Positions 44,601 through 57,500 of a stretch of DNA of 64,000 bases are shown here, one piece after another. The stretch lies in assembly GCA_016858145.1 (NCBI GenBank), contig JAEHOE010000021.1, positions 744,001 through 808,000 on the forward strand, in the 5' to 3' direction. Made by a program: the position numbers and the translations under genes. This stretch comes from Edaphochlamys debaryana (taxonomy: Eukaryota; Chlorophyta; Chlorophyceae; Chlamydomonadales). Positions within the stretch are counted from its first letter, which is position 1. Each line of letters opens with the position of its first letter. The notes under the pieces were generated by a model. It ran no database searches and had not been told where the DNA came from. It saw nothing but the letters and a program-made list of their open reading frames with translations.

Positions 44601-46954
44601 TGAGGCGCTCCATGCGCTCATGCTGGCCCGCCCCCGCCGCCCTGCTACCACCGCCGCCCTGCCGCCCCCGCCGCCCAGCTGCTGCCCAGGAGGGCCGCAT
44701 AGGCTGCAGCGCCGGGGGGCAGCAGGGGCAGCTGCGTCCTCTGCGGCTCCCAGCGCCCCCGCAGGTGCAGGTGCAAACGCAGGCCCAGCCGCAGGCGGCT
44801 GCCCATGCACGCAGGGCCGTAGCATATTGTGCCGGCAGCATGCTGTGCTGTGCTGTGCTGTGCCACATCGGTCCTGAGCTCCGCACGCCAGGGCCCGCAG
44901 CTGAAGGGTGGCAGCGGGAGGCCCAGCCGAGGCCCGGGCCACCGCCAGCCAGGCCCAGGCCCGCGCCCAGGCATCCCAGACAAGGCTCCGCAGCCGCGAG
45001 CCTCCAGAGCCGCGCCTCGAGGGGTGCGGGGAGTGCTGGGTGCCCAGCCAAACCTCCCGCACGTGCTATGATGTGTGCGTGGCTGCGCCTCGCCAGCTGC
45101 TCTGCTGCGCCCAAATGCTCCGCCGCTGCAGCGGGGCTTGCCGCGGGCCCGGGCGTCATTCCCGTCCTCCGGCCCTCACAGTGCCTGCACACCAGTGCTC
45201 CCAAACGCTTTCCCACGCCCATGGCCCATCGCCGCCGACCAGCCGCGCCCTTCCCGCGAAGGGTGCCCGCGCAAATGCGAGTCCGGCCAGCTGCCCCCTT
45301 CTCCCCCTCAAGGGGGCCCACCGCGCACCTGCGAGTCCGACACCGCCGCCGCCGCAATGTCGTTGGATGTGGCCAGGTACACGGCCTTCTCCAGGCTGTT
45401 CATGACCTGGTCCCTGGAGGGGGTGGAGGAGGAGGGGGGCGGGGAGGGGGGAGGGGAGGGGGTGGCAGAGAGGTGTCAGGGCAAGAGGTCCGGTCGCGTG
45501 AAGACGTCCCCGGGCGGTTGATAAGCTTGGATGCTCCCGCCATGATCGCTCCACTACCCTTCGGCCGCCCAAGCCACCCTTCGGCCGCCCCTGCCCGCCT
45601 CTCCCACCCTGGCCGCACCCATGGCTGCCGAATACCCTTATGTCCCGCCTCCCTGCCCTGAACCGCCTCCACCCTTGCACCCTGCCCGGGTCACCTCCGC
45701 CGGCGCCAGGGGCAGACGAGGTGGTCCCATCCCACCACACTCGCCAAGTCGTCGACCGCAGCACATCCAGCCCCATGGTTCGCTCCATCCGCCAACCCCT
45801 AGCAACACCCGTGGCGCTCGCATCCGCTACTCGCCCCGCCTCCCGCCGCTCACACGCCCGCCCCCTTCCCCCTCGCCCTCGCCAAGCCCCCTCCTCTCCC
45901 CCCTGAACCCACCCAACGCCCCGGCGCATCTTCTCCACGAGTATGACCTGCGGTCAGGGGCCGGTCAGAAGAGAATTGGTCATGAGCAAGGGTGAAGGGA
46001 GCCGACATGGAAAGAGAAGGACGCCTCAGACAAATCCAGTCATCAGGCGGTACGCTGCTGCCCTGCCCCGGGCTGGGGAAGGACAAGGGCAAGGGACCGA
46101 GCCAGCCTTGCCCTGCTGGTGGCGGCCAAAGCCTGGGAGGGCTCTCCCAAGCCGCTGCAGCCCAGATCACGGGCGTGACTCCAGACACATCCTTGGGACT
46201 TAGACGCTCAGCGGTAGGCGCTGAGGGTGCGTAGCCTTTCATGCCGTGCCCGGAGGCCCGGCGCAGAGCGCCGCTTCACGTGCCGTCCCCACCCCCTGGC
46301 TCACCCAGATGTTGTCGCTCTGTAGCCGCTGCACGAAGTCCGCCCCCTCCCGTGCGATGTCCGGAATCGTGAGCACCCCAAGCAGCGTGAACAGGCCCAG
46401 GATCATGAGGAAGTAGGTGCCCACGAGCAGCTGTCGCCGTGAGTGCTCATTTGGCACCATCGACTGCAAGAACGGCGCCTCCCTCGCGTTCTCCACGAAC
46501 GAGTTCCCGATGAACGACACGATGAACGTCCCGAGAACCATCTGCGGGGCACAGGCACGGCACAGGTCGACAAAGCACGCCAATGCCAGGCGCCCGCTCT
46601 TCGGGCGAGCTGACGCACCCCAGCAAAGTCGTGCAGCTGGTACGCGAAGGCCGCCACAGTGGCCCATATCGCCAGCTTCTTGAAAGGGATAGCGTTGATC
46701 AGCTCCGTGAGCTCCGGGAAGGACGTCCGGGCGCTCGGAGAGGGCGCAGGAGGGCTTGCCGGCAGCTCCGGAGCTGCCGCTGCCGGTGAAGACGAGCTAC
46801 ACCTCACATGAAGTGATCTATGGAGAGTCCGGCGCAAAGTGGGGCACGCGAGCGTCTGTGCCCGAGCTGCAAAGGTCGCGGGCACTACCGCTGCGTTCAG
46901 ACGCCGGACAGCCGCGCTCTGGCCCGGGCAGCCTGTATAGGCGAGCCCCTTCAT
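41611..46954 (-). CDS. Plastid-targeted AI-2E family (UPF0118/PerM-like) membrane transporter
   Basis: Eleven exons: 46954-46619, 46541-46305, 45947-45913, 45413-45329, 44238-44113, 43830-43666, 43436-43302, 43050-42997, 42704-42612, 42301-42209, 41799-41611; 515 residues. The 35-nt exon 3 was found because it alone restores the frame (IW-VILVEKMRRGVG-DQVMNSLEKAV). The N-terminus resembles a chloroplast transit peptide (CPTLRRTLHRSLHVRCSSSS). Multiple hydrophobic helices follow; the most diagnostic parts are LLAIPGIGLLSLFVFLCSFI with IPIMG, then HFVEAYALNPAIYSAHLKLH and LGVWGLLLAVPSTVFVIDYV, as in AI-2E family permeases. The substrate is unknown; the bacterial family name does not predict one here. 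Intron 5 starts with GC (CAG/GCGAGA), phase 0, so it is a GC-AG intron. The gene is head to head with NDUFB3. Confidence 0.87.
42483..42512 (-). repeat. Echo of the AI-2E gene exon 9 end and donor
   Basis: CCGTGAGCGAGTGCAGCTTG at 42485 repeats the real block CCATGAGCGGGTGCAGCTTG at 42611 (given on the + strand), 126 bp away on the intron side; similarity extends about 27 bases. Confidence 0.85.
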
Positions 46955-47318
46955 GGGCCCGGCTGCCCGTGTGCAACCGCCAGTAAGGAGGCCTTGTGTG
47001 GTGACGACTTGCCACGCAATGTGCAGGTGCGTTCTCGCGTGGCAGGTCAATTTGGTGCTTATTGAGAGTCTGTATGTCGGGGGAACGCTGGGGGAATGCT
47101 CGTGCACAGCAGTTTGGGTCGGGGGGCACGGGGCTCCAAACCGGCCCGCTGCCGCGCATGGAAAGCTCACCTCGCGGAAGCAGGCCCGCATGCCCCTGCC
47201 GCGACACACACGGGTCCATACACATCTAGCACTACACGTAGGCCACGTCCGGCTGCACACGGCTCTGCCTCTAGGGCAGCATCGCGCGCACGCCTCTTTC
47301 CGTTCAGAGAGCCCCACA
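46955..47318. promoter_or_regulatory. Divergent promoter region (AI-2E-family / NDUFB3)
   Basis: 364 bp separate the two outward-facing ATGs. No gene is seen. No obvious TATA box. Confidence 0.55.
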
Positions 47319-47489
47319 ATGGCCAAGGTCATCGGCTTCCAGTGGGAGCGGTACGAGGCCTGGCGCCACCACCCGCTGCTTCAGTTTAACAAGCGCAACG
47401 CGTTCCCTGGGCTTGGCATCGGCATTGCCTCCTTCGTAGCCTACGTGGTCTACGACAAGCTCAACCCTAGCGATGACCACCACCACTAA
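47319..47489 (+). CDS. NDUFB3: NADH:ubiquinone oxidoreductase subunit NDUFB3/B12-like
   Basis: One uninterrupted 56-residue frame from ATG (CACAATGG) to TAA. The sequence MAKVIGFQWERYEAWRHHPL, then NKRNAFPGLGIGIASFVAYV and a His-rich end (DDHHH) follows the pattern of plant NDUFB3 (R-x-E-W-R-x-HP-x-L ... R-x-A-x-PG-x-GIG-x-x-x-F-x-x-Y-x-x). It is a single-pass accessory subunit of mitochondrial complex I. It is the only intronless host gene in the window, but an untranslated upstream exon cannot be excluded. Confidence 0.88.
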   Translation: MAKVIGFQWERYEAWRHHPLLQFNKRNAFPGLGIGIASFVAYVVYDKLNPSDDHHH

Positions 47490-49250
47490 GCGGAGCAGCT
47501 GGGAGTCCGATGACTTTGAGCGTGATGGAGCCCAGTCGCGGCTTCTGCTGGAGCGGCTGCGCAGTTTAAAGCTTATTCTGGGGTGATAATTGGGTGGTAG
47601 GACAGCATGCATGGAAGAGGCCCTCGGCCGGGGCCTGGGGAGAGTCTTGGGCGCGGTGCCCAAGGGGGGGTGGAGGTGTGAAGGGCTGCGAAGGGATGGG
47701 CACGGTAGCTCGCTCTCTGGGCGCCGGGCGCGGAGCTGGCGCATGTAAGTGCCCAGCGAGAGGTCCTGACCCGCCTCTTCCCGATGTGTCCGGGGCGCCA
47801 GGGGCACCAGGCAACCGGCAAGGCGCCTGCCGAGCGCCTGAGCCCTGGCCCCGCCCATGGCCCCAGCCCACGCCGTTGGGGATGCTCAGCCGCAGCCAGA
47901 GGTCACAGTCCCGGTGCCAGGCGGGTCTCCGAACGCGGTCCACCAGGTATCAGCCCGAGGCGTGGGCTTTCGGGGACAGGTGCTCCCTCCGGCTTCGGCC
48001 GCACCAGCTGACCAGCCAAGCCCCTATCGGTCACCGGGCCATGGGGAACAGGGCAGTGAAACGCAGCGGAGTAACTGTGCAGAGAAGTTAGTATGCAGTC
48101 CAGCTGCTAAAGGGTATACATGCAGCGGTCAGCATTGGGGAAGTCAGGATTGGAGAAGTCAGGATTTAGACCAGCTGTTTGAGTGTACGCATGCAGCAGT
48201 CAGCAGTGGTTAAGCCAGGGGGGTGCTAGCTGTTGTAGACCTGCCGAAGGGGGCCTGTCCCGTGCTCCCGTCCGATCCCGTCAGTCCACCGGCAGCACCA
48301 AGGTTCTTGCAGCGGGGCGTGTTATGAGGAGGCTTTGCCAGCCTGGCACATACAGCTCATGAGAGGACTCGACGGGAAGGAGCAGCTGGACTGCTGGAGC
48401 GCATGTTCCAAACATAGTGCCATTTCCCAAGTCTTCAGGCTGACGATGCCGCCCAGACCGCCAGACTCCACGTGATGTCCGTTCAGCCTTCAGCGCCCGT
48501 CCAGAACCACACACATCCCTCACCTCCTGCCGGCCTTGCCTCCCAGTGCCCAGCGCGGGGCTCTTGCAAACAGTCAGACAGCAGCAGCTAGCCCACCGCT
48601 CTACGGCCGCCTCTGCTCGCCATCCATGGCGGTTGCGCGTGGGGATCGGGCTGACAGGTAGGGCGCCACCACACTCCGCAACGCCTCTTGAGTCCAGGGC
48701 TCATGCCAGCCTCGGACTGCAGCAGCCCAACGCTCTACCACCGAGGTACCGACCGACAGCCTTCCTCGTGTGGGCTGTCCAACGGCATGCGCCGCACGCA
48801 CGCACCCGTGCGCAGTCACCTTGGGCCTAGCTCCCATCGACCACATCTGCCCACAGCGCAGCGTGAACTCCGCACATTCAAGCCCTCAAGAGCCAAGACC
48901 CACGGGCTTGCGTGTGCGTAGACAGCTAGACACTGCACTGGCTCTTGACGCACAGCAGGGCCCCGATCGAGTACCGTCAGCTGTGCAGCCCGGACTCCGG
49001 AGCTGACCCATCCGTGCGGGTCCGTGTGGGGTGCAGTCCGTTTCACTCCTGTGATTCCTCCACATTAATTTGCAGTTCGCACCTAGGCGCCGCTCCATCC
49101 GTGCAGCTCGTCACCATAACCCCTTGACCCCCTTACTACTTCCACACCACCACCGCTGCACCACCACCATCATGTGGAAATGCACCCGGCACCCGGCACC
49201 CCCCCCCCAACCACACGGCAGCCCCCCACGTGCAGCACTGTAGCCCGGCG
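47490..49250. other. Intergenic between convergent NDUFB3 and Mog1 genes
   Basis: 1.76 kb with no supported gene. Two diverged direct repeats (TACATGCAGCGGTCAGCATTGG near 48117 shortened in its relative near 48186) are the only structure seen. Open frames on both strands lack motifs. Confidence 0.4.
47744..47748 (+). terminator. Candidate polyadenylation signal TGTAA
   Basis: TGTAA 255 bases after the NDUFB3 stop. Confidence 0.45.
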
Positions 49251-51143
49251 CTACCCCCCAAACAGCCCCCAGTCCCGAATCTCCAGACTCCGCAACGCCG
49301 CCGACATGACCCCTTCCGCCTCCGCCTGAGCGGGCGCCGGCGCCGCGGCCGGCGTGCTGAGCGTGAGGAGCAGGTCCGAAGCCACGTGCGGCATGCGCAG
49401 TACGGCAAGGAGTACGGCAGTGTCTTGTGTGTCCTGCCCCCGCCGTACGGTCATGCTGCCGCTGACGAGGCAGGCGTAGCCTCCCTCGGGCAGCGAGGGG
49501 ACCTCAGCGGCGGCTGTGGCGATGAAGGGGGGTGGGAGGGAAGAGGGGAGAGGGGAGGGCCAGGGGAGCAAGGGAGGGGTTTCCAGGCATGGGAATGGAA
49601 GCGGGAAAGAGGGCAAGGGCGGAGACGCAGCGGCTCGGGCACAGGCGAACAGCGCACGGAAGGCCTCGCACAGGGCACACGACGGCCCCCATGAGAACCC
49701 CCCGGCACAGCCCCCACTGGACGCACTTTCCCAGCACCGGCGATCCCCTTGACCTCTCTCCCCTGTAGCCGGGTGGCCCGGCATCCTTGAACCCAAGTGC
49801 CAGACCACCGTGCAACCCCCACCCCAACAGCCCCCACCCCAACCCCCCAACCCCACCCCAACAACCCCCACCCCGATCCCCACCCCAACCCCCACCCCAA
49901 CAGCCCTCCCCACGTGCGCCTCACCCAGGGGCCTCACACCCGCCACGGAGGCCGATGCCGCCTCGTTGCCCACCGCCGCGTCCTCGAACACGTGCCGCCC
50001 CACGTCAGCATTAATAACGGAGGCGTCGTGCTCCTGCGGGACATGTACGGCAGCAGGGCCGTGTGTACGGGAGTACGGGGTTGGGGGGTGCAGGGCTTCG
50101 TGCCGTCGGTGCTGGGCAAGGCGCCCACTGCCTCACTCCCACGCTGGAATCGGGGTCCTCCCTGAAACCCTGAAGCCCTTACGAGCGTGACAAGCCTCCT
50201 CTTCCCCTTGCCCCTGCCCCTCCCTCTGCCCCTGCCCCTGCCTCACCACCACCCCTCGAGCAAGGGCGCCTGGTCCTAAGTGCTGCCCATACGGCGCGAT
50301 TCCCCTCTCTACTCCCCCTCGCTTTCCGCCCCCTCCCCCTTTTACCCTCCCCCTAGCCTCTGCCTCACCACGACCTCAAAGATCAGGGCCTGATCCAGAT
50401 CTGGATCCGCCCACACCTCCTGGTGGTCGGGCACGGGCCGCATGTCTGACACGTCCTTTAGCCTGGGGGGGGATGGGGGCGGGGGTAGGGGAGGAGGGAG
50501 CAATCGGAGCTGGAGTGGGATCCCGTCGCCTGCGCCAGGTAAGCATGGATCGGGAAGAGGTGGCGGGAGGGTGCAGGGTGGGGCACGACGGAGGGAAAGG
50601 AGGGGAGGAAGGGTGGGGGGGTTATATTTTCGAGCGAGCGGGAAGGGGGGACGGGAGGCGGCGATGGGGGATGTCTGACACCTGTTTTATTCAAGCGGTG
50701 GTGGTTGCGCGTGGTATTAGGTCGTCGGATTAGGGCCAGGGTTAGGTACTAGGCCAGGTTGTGGGGTGAGGAGACTCAGCTAGGTGGGGGGTGGTTGTGG
50801 CCTCGAGAGTCGGGGCCAGAGGCGGGAGGCCTAGGGGGGGGGGGGGTAGGACGACGGCGCGTCTCCGCAGCTGTGAGTCTCCATCACTTGTCCCCTTCAC
50901 CCTCCTCACTCCGTCTCCGCATCTGCGGCCCTCACCCACACCTTTCCTTTGCTGCAACACTCCTTGCAATAGTGGCGGGGCCCTGAAGCCACCCCTCCGT
51001 GGCCTTTCCGTGCCCTCTGACATCCCCGCCTGAGGTCAGGCCTGACGCCGGCGCCAGCGCCCCCCTCACCGCACGGGCAGCGTGCACACCATCGCGCCCC
51101 CATACAGCTCCCGTGTCTCCACGGGCGACGTGCCGACCGCCAT
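49251..51143 (-). CDS. MOG1: Mog1 / Ran guanine nucleotide release factor homologue
   Basis: Four exons: 51143-51070, 50462-50369, 50033-49940, 49513-49251; 174 residues. The protein opens with the family signature ELYGGAMVCTLPVRLKDVSD, then MRPVPDHQEVWADPDLDQAL, EHDASVINADVGRHVFEDAA, a strand-rich middle (TAVLLAVLRMPHVASDLLLT) and the closing SLEIRDWGLFGG, which matches the SF-IKDWGLF end of Mog1 proteins. Mog1 binds Ran and promotes nucleotide release in nuclear transport. Length is near the usual 180-200. Intron 3 holds a CCCCAA-type repeat. The gene is head to head with the CIA30-family gene, 433 bp between starts. Confidence 0.93.
49787..49915 (-). repeat. CCCCAA/TTGGGG-rich tract in Mog1 intron 3
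   Basis: A run of imperfect CCCCAC/CCCCAA units on the + strand. In the Mog1 transcript it reads as repeated G4 blocks (GGGGTTGGGGTGGGG style) and could fold as G-quadruplexes. Confidence 0.75.
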
Positions 51144-51576
51144 CGCTGCGCGCTAGCTAGGGAGCTTCGAGCGGTGGCGCGGCTCGTCAGATGTCACTAC
51201 GAGCGAATGTCGGCTCCCTGTCTAGCGACGTATGACTACACAAGCGCCCAATTTAAACACTACAGAGGAGCAGCGTGGGCGTAGCGACCGTGGGTTGGGG
51301 ACTTCGGGCTTGGCGGGAGGCCAATGAGCAACACCCCTCGGGAACAAACCCGCCCAGCACACCTACGCGTCACACAGCCGAGCTAGCGCAATACACTAGA
51401 TTACTCCTGCTGACACTACTGCTTGCGCACACTGCGTCGTCCGCTCGACCGGGGCATCCGGGGAGTAAAACGCCGACGCCGCTCGCTTTCGCTCACATTA
51501 CGCTGCCTCGACTTCGTACTATCAGCGCGCCGAGGCTCGGAGCGGTGGTGGTGCTTTGAGGCCTGCACTACCTGGC
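51144..51576. promoter_or_regulatory. Divergent promoter region (Mog1 / CIA30-family gene)
   Basis: 433 bp between the two start codons, no gene seen. Includes a locally AT-richer part near 51225-51270 (GACGTATGACTACA; AATTTAAACACTACA). Confidence 0.55.
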
Positions 51577-54500
51577 ATGGCGCCTTCTTTTGCTAAGGGT
51601 GCGCCCGCACCTGAGCCTGCCTTTGATTGCTTCCCCTGCTTTGTCGCTCATTTCCTGCAACTCCGTCACCGACCCTGGTCTCGCAGTGCCGTCGCGGCAA
51701 GCGGCGGTTCCGACGCTGCGCGGGCCGCAGACGTTCCTCGGTCGCAGTCTGGTGCCCAGCCGCCAGCGTGTCGCCGTCCGCGCAGATGGCTCTGACGGTG
51801 GGAGCTGCGGGAGCGTTCTGGGCCCGCGCGTCGGTCGATGATGTGCAGCGAACCTCGGAAATGCGTGCGTGCGTTTCGTCGCGGCCTCGCACGTCGAGAA
51901 CTCCGCAGCGGACCGCTCAGCCCGCGAACCCCGCGGCTAACGAATGCTGATCGAGCTCCCGCCGGCGTCCGTTAGAGCGGGAGGGGGACGTGGCCCCTGC
52001 CCCCCCGCAGCGCCCGGGCCACGCCTGCCACCACCGCCTCGCAATGCAGCGCCCCGCAGCCCCCGACCCACCACAAAATCCCACTGCCCTTGCCTTAATC
52101 CCGCTCGCACAATCATGAAAACAGGCGGGCGCCAGCCGTGGGACTTTGTGCGGTTCCTCAAGACGGTCGCTTACTTTAACCAGCCCGAGCTCCCCACCCC
52201 CCAGAAGGTTCGTGCGCGGGTTGTTCCCTGTTTGTGGAGTGTGGTGGGGCGAGTGGATCACACCGGTACGGCACTTGCGCTGCCGTCTCCCGCAGGGTCG
52301 AAGTCGACCCCCGCCTCCCCCCCTTCCCGCCGCAACCCCGCAGGTGTTGGAGCAGATCAAGCAGGCCGTGACCCCGGCCGAAAAGGTGGGGCGGGGGCCC
52401 AGGGGAGTGCCTTGTTTGGGTGATGTTGGTTGAGGCCACCTTTTTGAGGAAGTCAAGGTCGGTGGCTGCCCCCAACCGCCGCGTTCAGGGACCCCGCGTG
52501 GGTGCATGCGTGTCAGGAAGAAGGGGGACTCCCTCCCTCCCTCCCTCCCCGAATTGGCCCCCCCTCACCCGACGCTTCCTGTTTTCTAACCCCGCCTACC
52601 AGTGCCATACTGTTTCCCCCCGCCCCCTTCTCTGTCGCCCTAGGCCGACTCGGGTGCCATTGTGCCCGTGGACCTGCCCGCGGTGGGGCCCTCGGCCGCG
52701 GCGGCGGTGGCTGTGGGCGTGGAGCCCACCCCTGGCATCGTCATGGTGACAGGTGGGGGTGGGGGGGCGGGGGGAGGAAAGGAGGGGAGGAGGGGAGTGG
52801 AGGAGGTGGGGGGGGGCCACGGAAAGTGGGTTCGTGTCAGCGGGACTGGGTGGGGGCCGTCGTGGTGACAGGTGGGGGCTGGGTGCATGCCGGGTGATGG
52901 GCATATCGGCGCCGGAGAGGGCGGAGGCCAGGCTGAGGACACACAGGCCAGGCGGATCTCTCGCACGACGAAAGGTGCCCCACGACCCTGCCTCAACTCC
53001 AACCCCACACCCTCTCTCCCCCCACCACACCCCAGGCGCCACGGGGGGTGTGGGCCGGCGGGTGGTGGCCCGGCTGCTGGCGGCGGGGCGCAGCGTGCGG
53101 GCGCTGGTGCGGGACCTGGAGAAGGCGCGGGGCCTGCTGGTGGGTTTGGGAGGGGGCGGAGGGGGCTGTCAGGGCGTTTACATGTGCGTGTGTGTTTCGG
53201 ACGCGTGGGGGCGGGTCGAGGGTCGGGCACGGGAGGTCTCTTGTGTGGGAGGGGGGGGAAGGGCCGTACGGGGGCCCGCCTCCAACCCCTGCCCCCTAAC
53301 CCCCGGTCGTGTGCCCCCCTCCCATCCCCTCCTGCCAGTCTGACCTCCCCGTGGCCCCCGGCGGGCGCCTGGAGCTGGCGGCAGCTGACGTCACCCAGCG
53401 GCAAACGCTGCTGCCAGAGATGTTCGATGTGAGGGGGGCAAGGGATGGAGGGGAGGGAGGGGTGCCGAGGGGGAGGGGGGGTGCTGAAGGGGTGCGGAGG
53501 GGGAGCGGTGGGAGGGAGCAGGGAAGGGGAGGGAACGGGGAAGGTGGAAGAACCTGCCGCCTGCTCCCAGAGGGTCCGATGTGAGGGTGATCCCAAAATG
53601 TTCATGTGAGGGGGGCTGGATGGGGGAGGAATGTGAGGGGGGCTGGATGCGGGAAGGGAGGGGTGCTCTAGGGGTGCTGAGGGGAGGCGGAGAAAGCGCA
53701 CAGGGGGTGGGAGGGAGGGAGGAGGGAAGGGAGAGAGCGAGGAAGGTAGAAGAACCTGCCGCCTGCTCCCAGAGGTGTTTGCTGGGAGCGGGGATGGATG
53801 GAGGAAAAGGTGCAAGGTGCAAGGGAGGGGAATGGAGGGAACCTTAGGGAAGGGGGTGCTGGCGCACAGGGGGAGGATGCGAAGGGAGGCCACGCATGCA
53901 CGAGGTGGTCCCGACAGCACCTCAGACGCCCTCAACGCCGGCCCCTGACATCCCCTTTCTCTCAGGGTGTACGGTCTGTGGTGTGCTGTACGGCAGTCAA
54001 GGTGCAGCCCAAGGAGGGGGACACCGTTGACAGGGCCAAGTACTTCCAGGCAAGGAATGGGGGGGGGGGAGCGTATGGGGCGCAGGGCAAGGGGCCTGGG
54101 GCGTGGGGCATGGGCGTGGGCGTGGGCGTGGGCGTGGGCGTGGGCGTGGGCGTGGGCGTGGGCGTGGGCGTGGGCGTGGGGGTGGGCGAATGAGATGGGT
54201 CTTCCCTGCCTGCTCTGTGCGCGCCTGAGTCACAGCAAGCCCGCTCCTTGCCCCGCTCCTCTCCGCTCGGTGGCCGCCACAACTTCCACCTTCCCGCCGC
54301 TCCCCCTAACCGCCACCCACAAACCCTTGCCAACCTCCTTGCCCCTCCCCCCGACCTGTCCGCCCCCCCCCTCAGGGAATCAAGTTCTATGACCCGGAGA
54401 TCGTGGGCGACACACCCGAGGTGTGGGCGGGGGGCGGAGGGGAAACAGGGCGTGTGTGTCAAGATGACGTGTGGTATGTAACACGGTCGCCTGATGCCCA

Positions 54501-57500
54501 CTCTGATGTCGAGTATTTCCTTTCTTTCCCCCGCCTGCCCCTCCCCCCCACAGAGCGTGGAGTTCGTCGGCATGTGCAACCTGCTGGACGCAGCGGCGGA
54601 GGGGCTGGGCACGGAGGGTGAGGGGGCTGGGGGTGGGGAGGAGTTGGGAAGGGACACGGGGGGAAGGCGACGGCATCTTGCTTGGGTACCTGCGGGGAGG
54701 CCCAGGTCACTGGCTCGTCTGGAGGACGTCTTCCTGGGACGCCCCTCCTCTTGCCTCCCGCCTACCCTCCCTTCAGAGGGCGTCCCCCTCCTGCACCACA
54801 CTACTCGGGCCAGTCAGCCGCTCTCCTCTGATCCTACCACCCCTCTTGCCTCTTGCCCCCCCCTCTTGCCTCCCTCCCCGCAAAACAGAGGGCATCCTCC
54901 TTCTCCACCACTCGGGCCAGTCCGCGGCCCTCCCCCGATCCTCCCTCCCTCTCACCTGTCCCCCCCCTCTTGCCCCCCCCTCTTGCCTCCCTCCCCCCCC
55001 CCCAGAGGGCATCCTCCTTCTCCACCACTCGGGCCAGTCCGCGGCCCGCTGGGGCGCCCTGGACGATGTGGTGATGGGGGGGGTCAGCAGCAGTGGGCTG
55101 GAGCTGGAGAGCGGCGCGGGGGAGGGGGGGCAGGCGGCGTGGGTGTTCAGGTGCGGGGGGGGAGGGGGGGAAGGGGTGGGGGAGGGGGTGGGGAAGGGGG
55201 TGGGGGTGGGAGACGGGTGGAGGGGTGGGGGGGGGATGGGGGCGGGAGGGCGAGCGGGCAGGGTTTGGAGAGGGTCCTGAAGTGTAGCGACGCAGGAGTG
55301 TTTTCGGGGCATGGAAGGGTGGGGGGGTAGCTCTGAGCGGCAAAGTTGCCACTGCTTGTGTCCACAGCCCCGCCGCGCCCGCCCCAACTGCTCCCTCAAA
55401 TCCACATCCGCCCTCCCCGGACCACAGCGGCAACGTGTCCACGGACAACTTCGGTGGATTCGCCTCGGTCCGCACCCGGAACCTGGATCCGCCCCTGGAT
55501 CTGTCGCCGTACGCGGGGGTCGAGCTCCGCCTCCTGGGAGACGGCCAGGCAAGGAAGGGGGATGGGGGGTTGGGTGTGGGAACGCTTTTCAGCGGGGCCC
55601 GCGGGGATGGGTCCAAGGGGTGGGGCGGGGTCGTCTTCTTGTGGCTTACTGCAGTTGCCTCAGCCGCCAACCGCTAACGGCCGCTAACCTGCTCAACCGC
55701 CAACCGCCCCAACGGCCAACCGCCTCCGCCGTGTAGCGGTACAAGTTCATCGTGCGGCCCGACACCAACTGGGACGGCATCGCCTACACGCTGTCGTTCG
55801 ACACGCAGCCGGGCGTGTGGCAGACCATCCGCCTGCCCTTCGCGGACTTCTTCCCCGTCTTTAGGTGGGCAGGGGGGAGGAGGGGGTGGGAGGGAAATGA
55901 GAGAGTGAGGGAGGGGTGGGGGCTGGGGTGGGGAAGTCTTCCCCGTCTTCAGGTGAAGAGGGGTGGAAGGATTGGGGGAGAGGGAGGGTGGGAAATGGGC
56001 GCTGAATCTGAGGTTCACCGTGGGTTGCGCTGTTTGGCTGCCCTGCGCCGACTTCTCCCCAGTGTTGAGATGGGCAGGGGGCAGGAGGGAACGGGGTTTC
56101 GGACTAGGTGGGAGGGTGGGTGCGCATCGAGGCCCGGATCGTCAGGTCCGTCCCTCTTCGATGCCCGTAGCCAGGCCCGTGGGCGAGCTGCGCTGACACG
56201 GGATTGGGGGGTCGGACTGGGTGGGAGTGGCGCGGCTTGAGCTGAGGTTGGGCGGTCACTTAGGAGGCGCTGTGCTGCGGACATGACTGGTGGACCAGGG
56301 TAGACATGTGTTGGCGCTGTCATGGGGCCGGCTGAGAGCGCTCCGGCTTCCCCTGCATCCGCTCCGCAGGGCCCGGCGCCTCCCTATTGCGGCCCCCGGC
56401 ACGGCAGCGGGCAGCGCCGGCGCCAACGGCCCGCAGCCGCCCCTGGACCCCTCTTGTATCGCGTCCATCCAGGTGGGTTTGGGGGGGATGACGTATGGGG
56501 GGCAATGGGACCTATGAGGAGATGGGGCCTATGGGGGGGGATGGGACCTATAAGGAGATGGGCAGGGGGGGCCGCAGCGGGGCCTGGGGGCCATGCGGGC
56601 TAGGGAGGGCCGGGACAGGGGGAAGCCAGGGAGGGGTCTGGCCAGGGCCGGAGTGGTCATTGTACGACATTATTGACCTGACAACTGCCGTACCGCTGCC
56701 GTACTCCACGCGCGCAGATCATGCTGTCCAAGTTCGAGTACGACGGGCAGCTCAACCCCTCGTTCCGCCGCGGCCCCTTCCGTCTGCCCATCGCTCACAT
56801 TGGATCCTACCTGCCGACCCACGTGCCGCCGCGCTTTGTACACGTCAGCTCCGCAGGTGGGGGAGCCCTCCCCTTTGGCGGGGTGGAATGAAGAGAAGGG
56901 ACCCTATGCTAAGGGACACTTGTTGCCACACCTGTAGCCCCGCATCGTACAATGCCCAGCTTCCCCCATGGTGGTGGATTTACATGGGGGGATGTGGACG
57001 ATATTTCCGCCCACCAGCACGCTGTTTGTGCGTAAAAGTTTGGGCCCGAAGTGGAAAGTTGGGGCCAAATTTCTCCCGCAAGCCCCGCATGTAAATCTCC
57101 CATGGTGGGGGTTCCCACCACCACAGCAAATCTCAACCTCACTCTGCGTGCCCCAACGAACCGAATCGCCAGGCGTCACTCGTCCCAACCGCCCCGGCAT
57201 CAACGTGGACATGGAGCCGCCGGCCGTCAAGCTCAACGACGCGCTGGGCGGGCTGCTGACGTGGAAGCTGGAAGGTGGGGGAAGCTGCTGCAGGGGTTGA
57301 CACACCGGATGGGGCTATCCGACCTGTCGTGGCCTGGTATCCCATGTGCGACGTGGCCGAACGCCGACCACCGACCACCCAGCGATTGGCGTTTCAGCTG
57401 CTGCCAACGCCGGTTCGCGTACCATTAACCTGGCTTCCCAAGCTCAGACCATCCGACACGCAACCGTCTTCCCTGTGTGCCCTCCACCCTGTGCCTCCCC

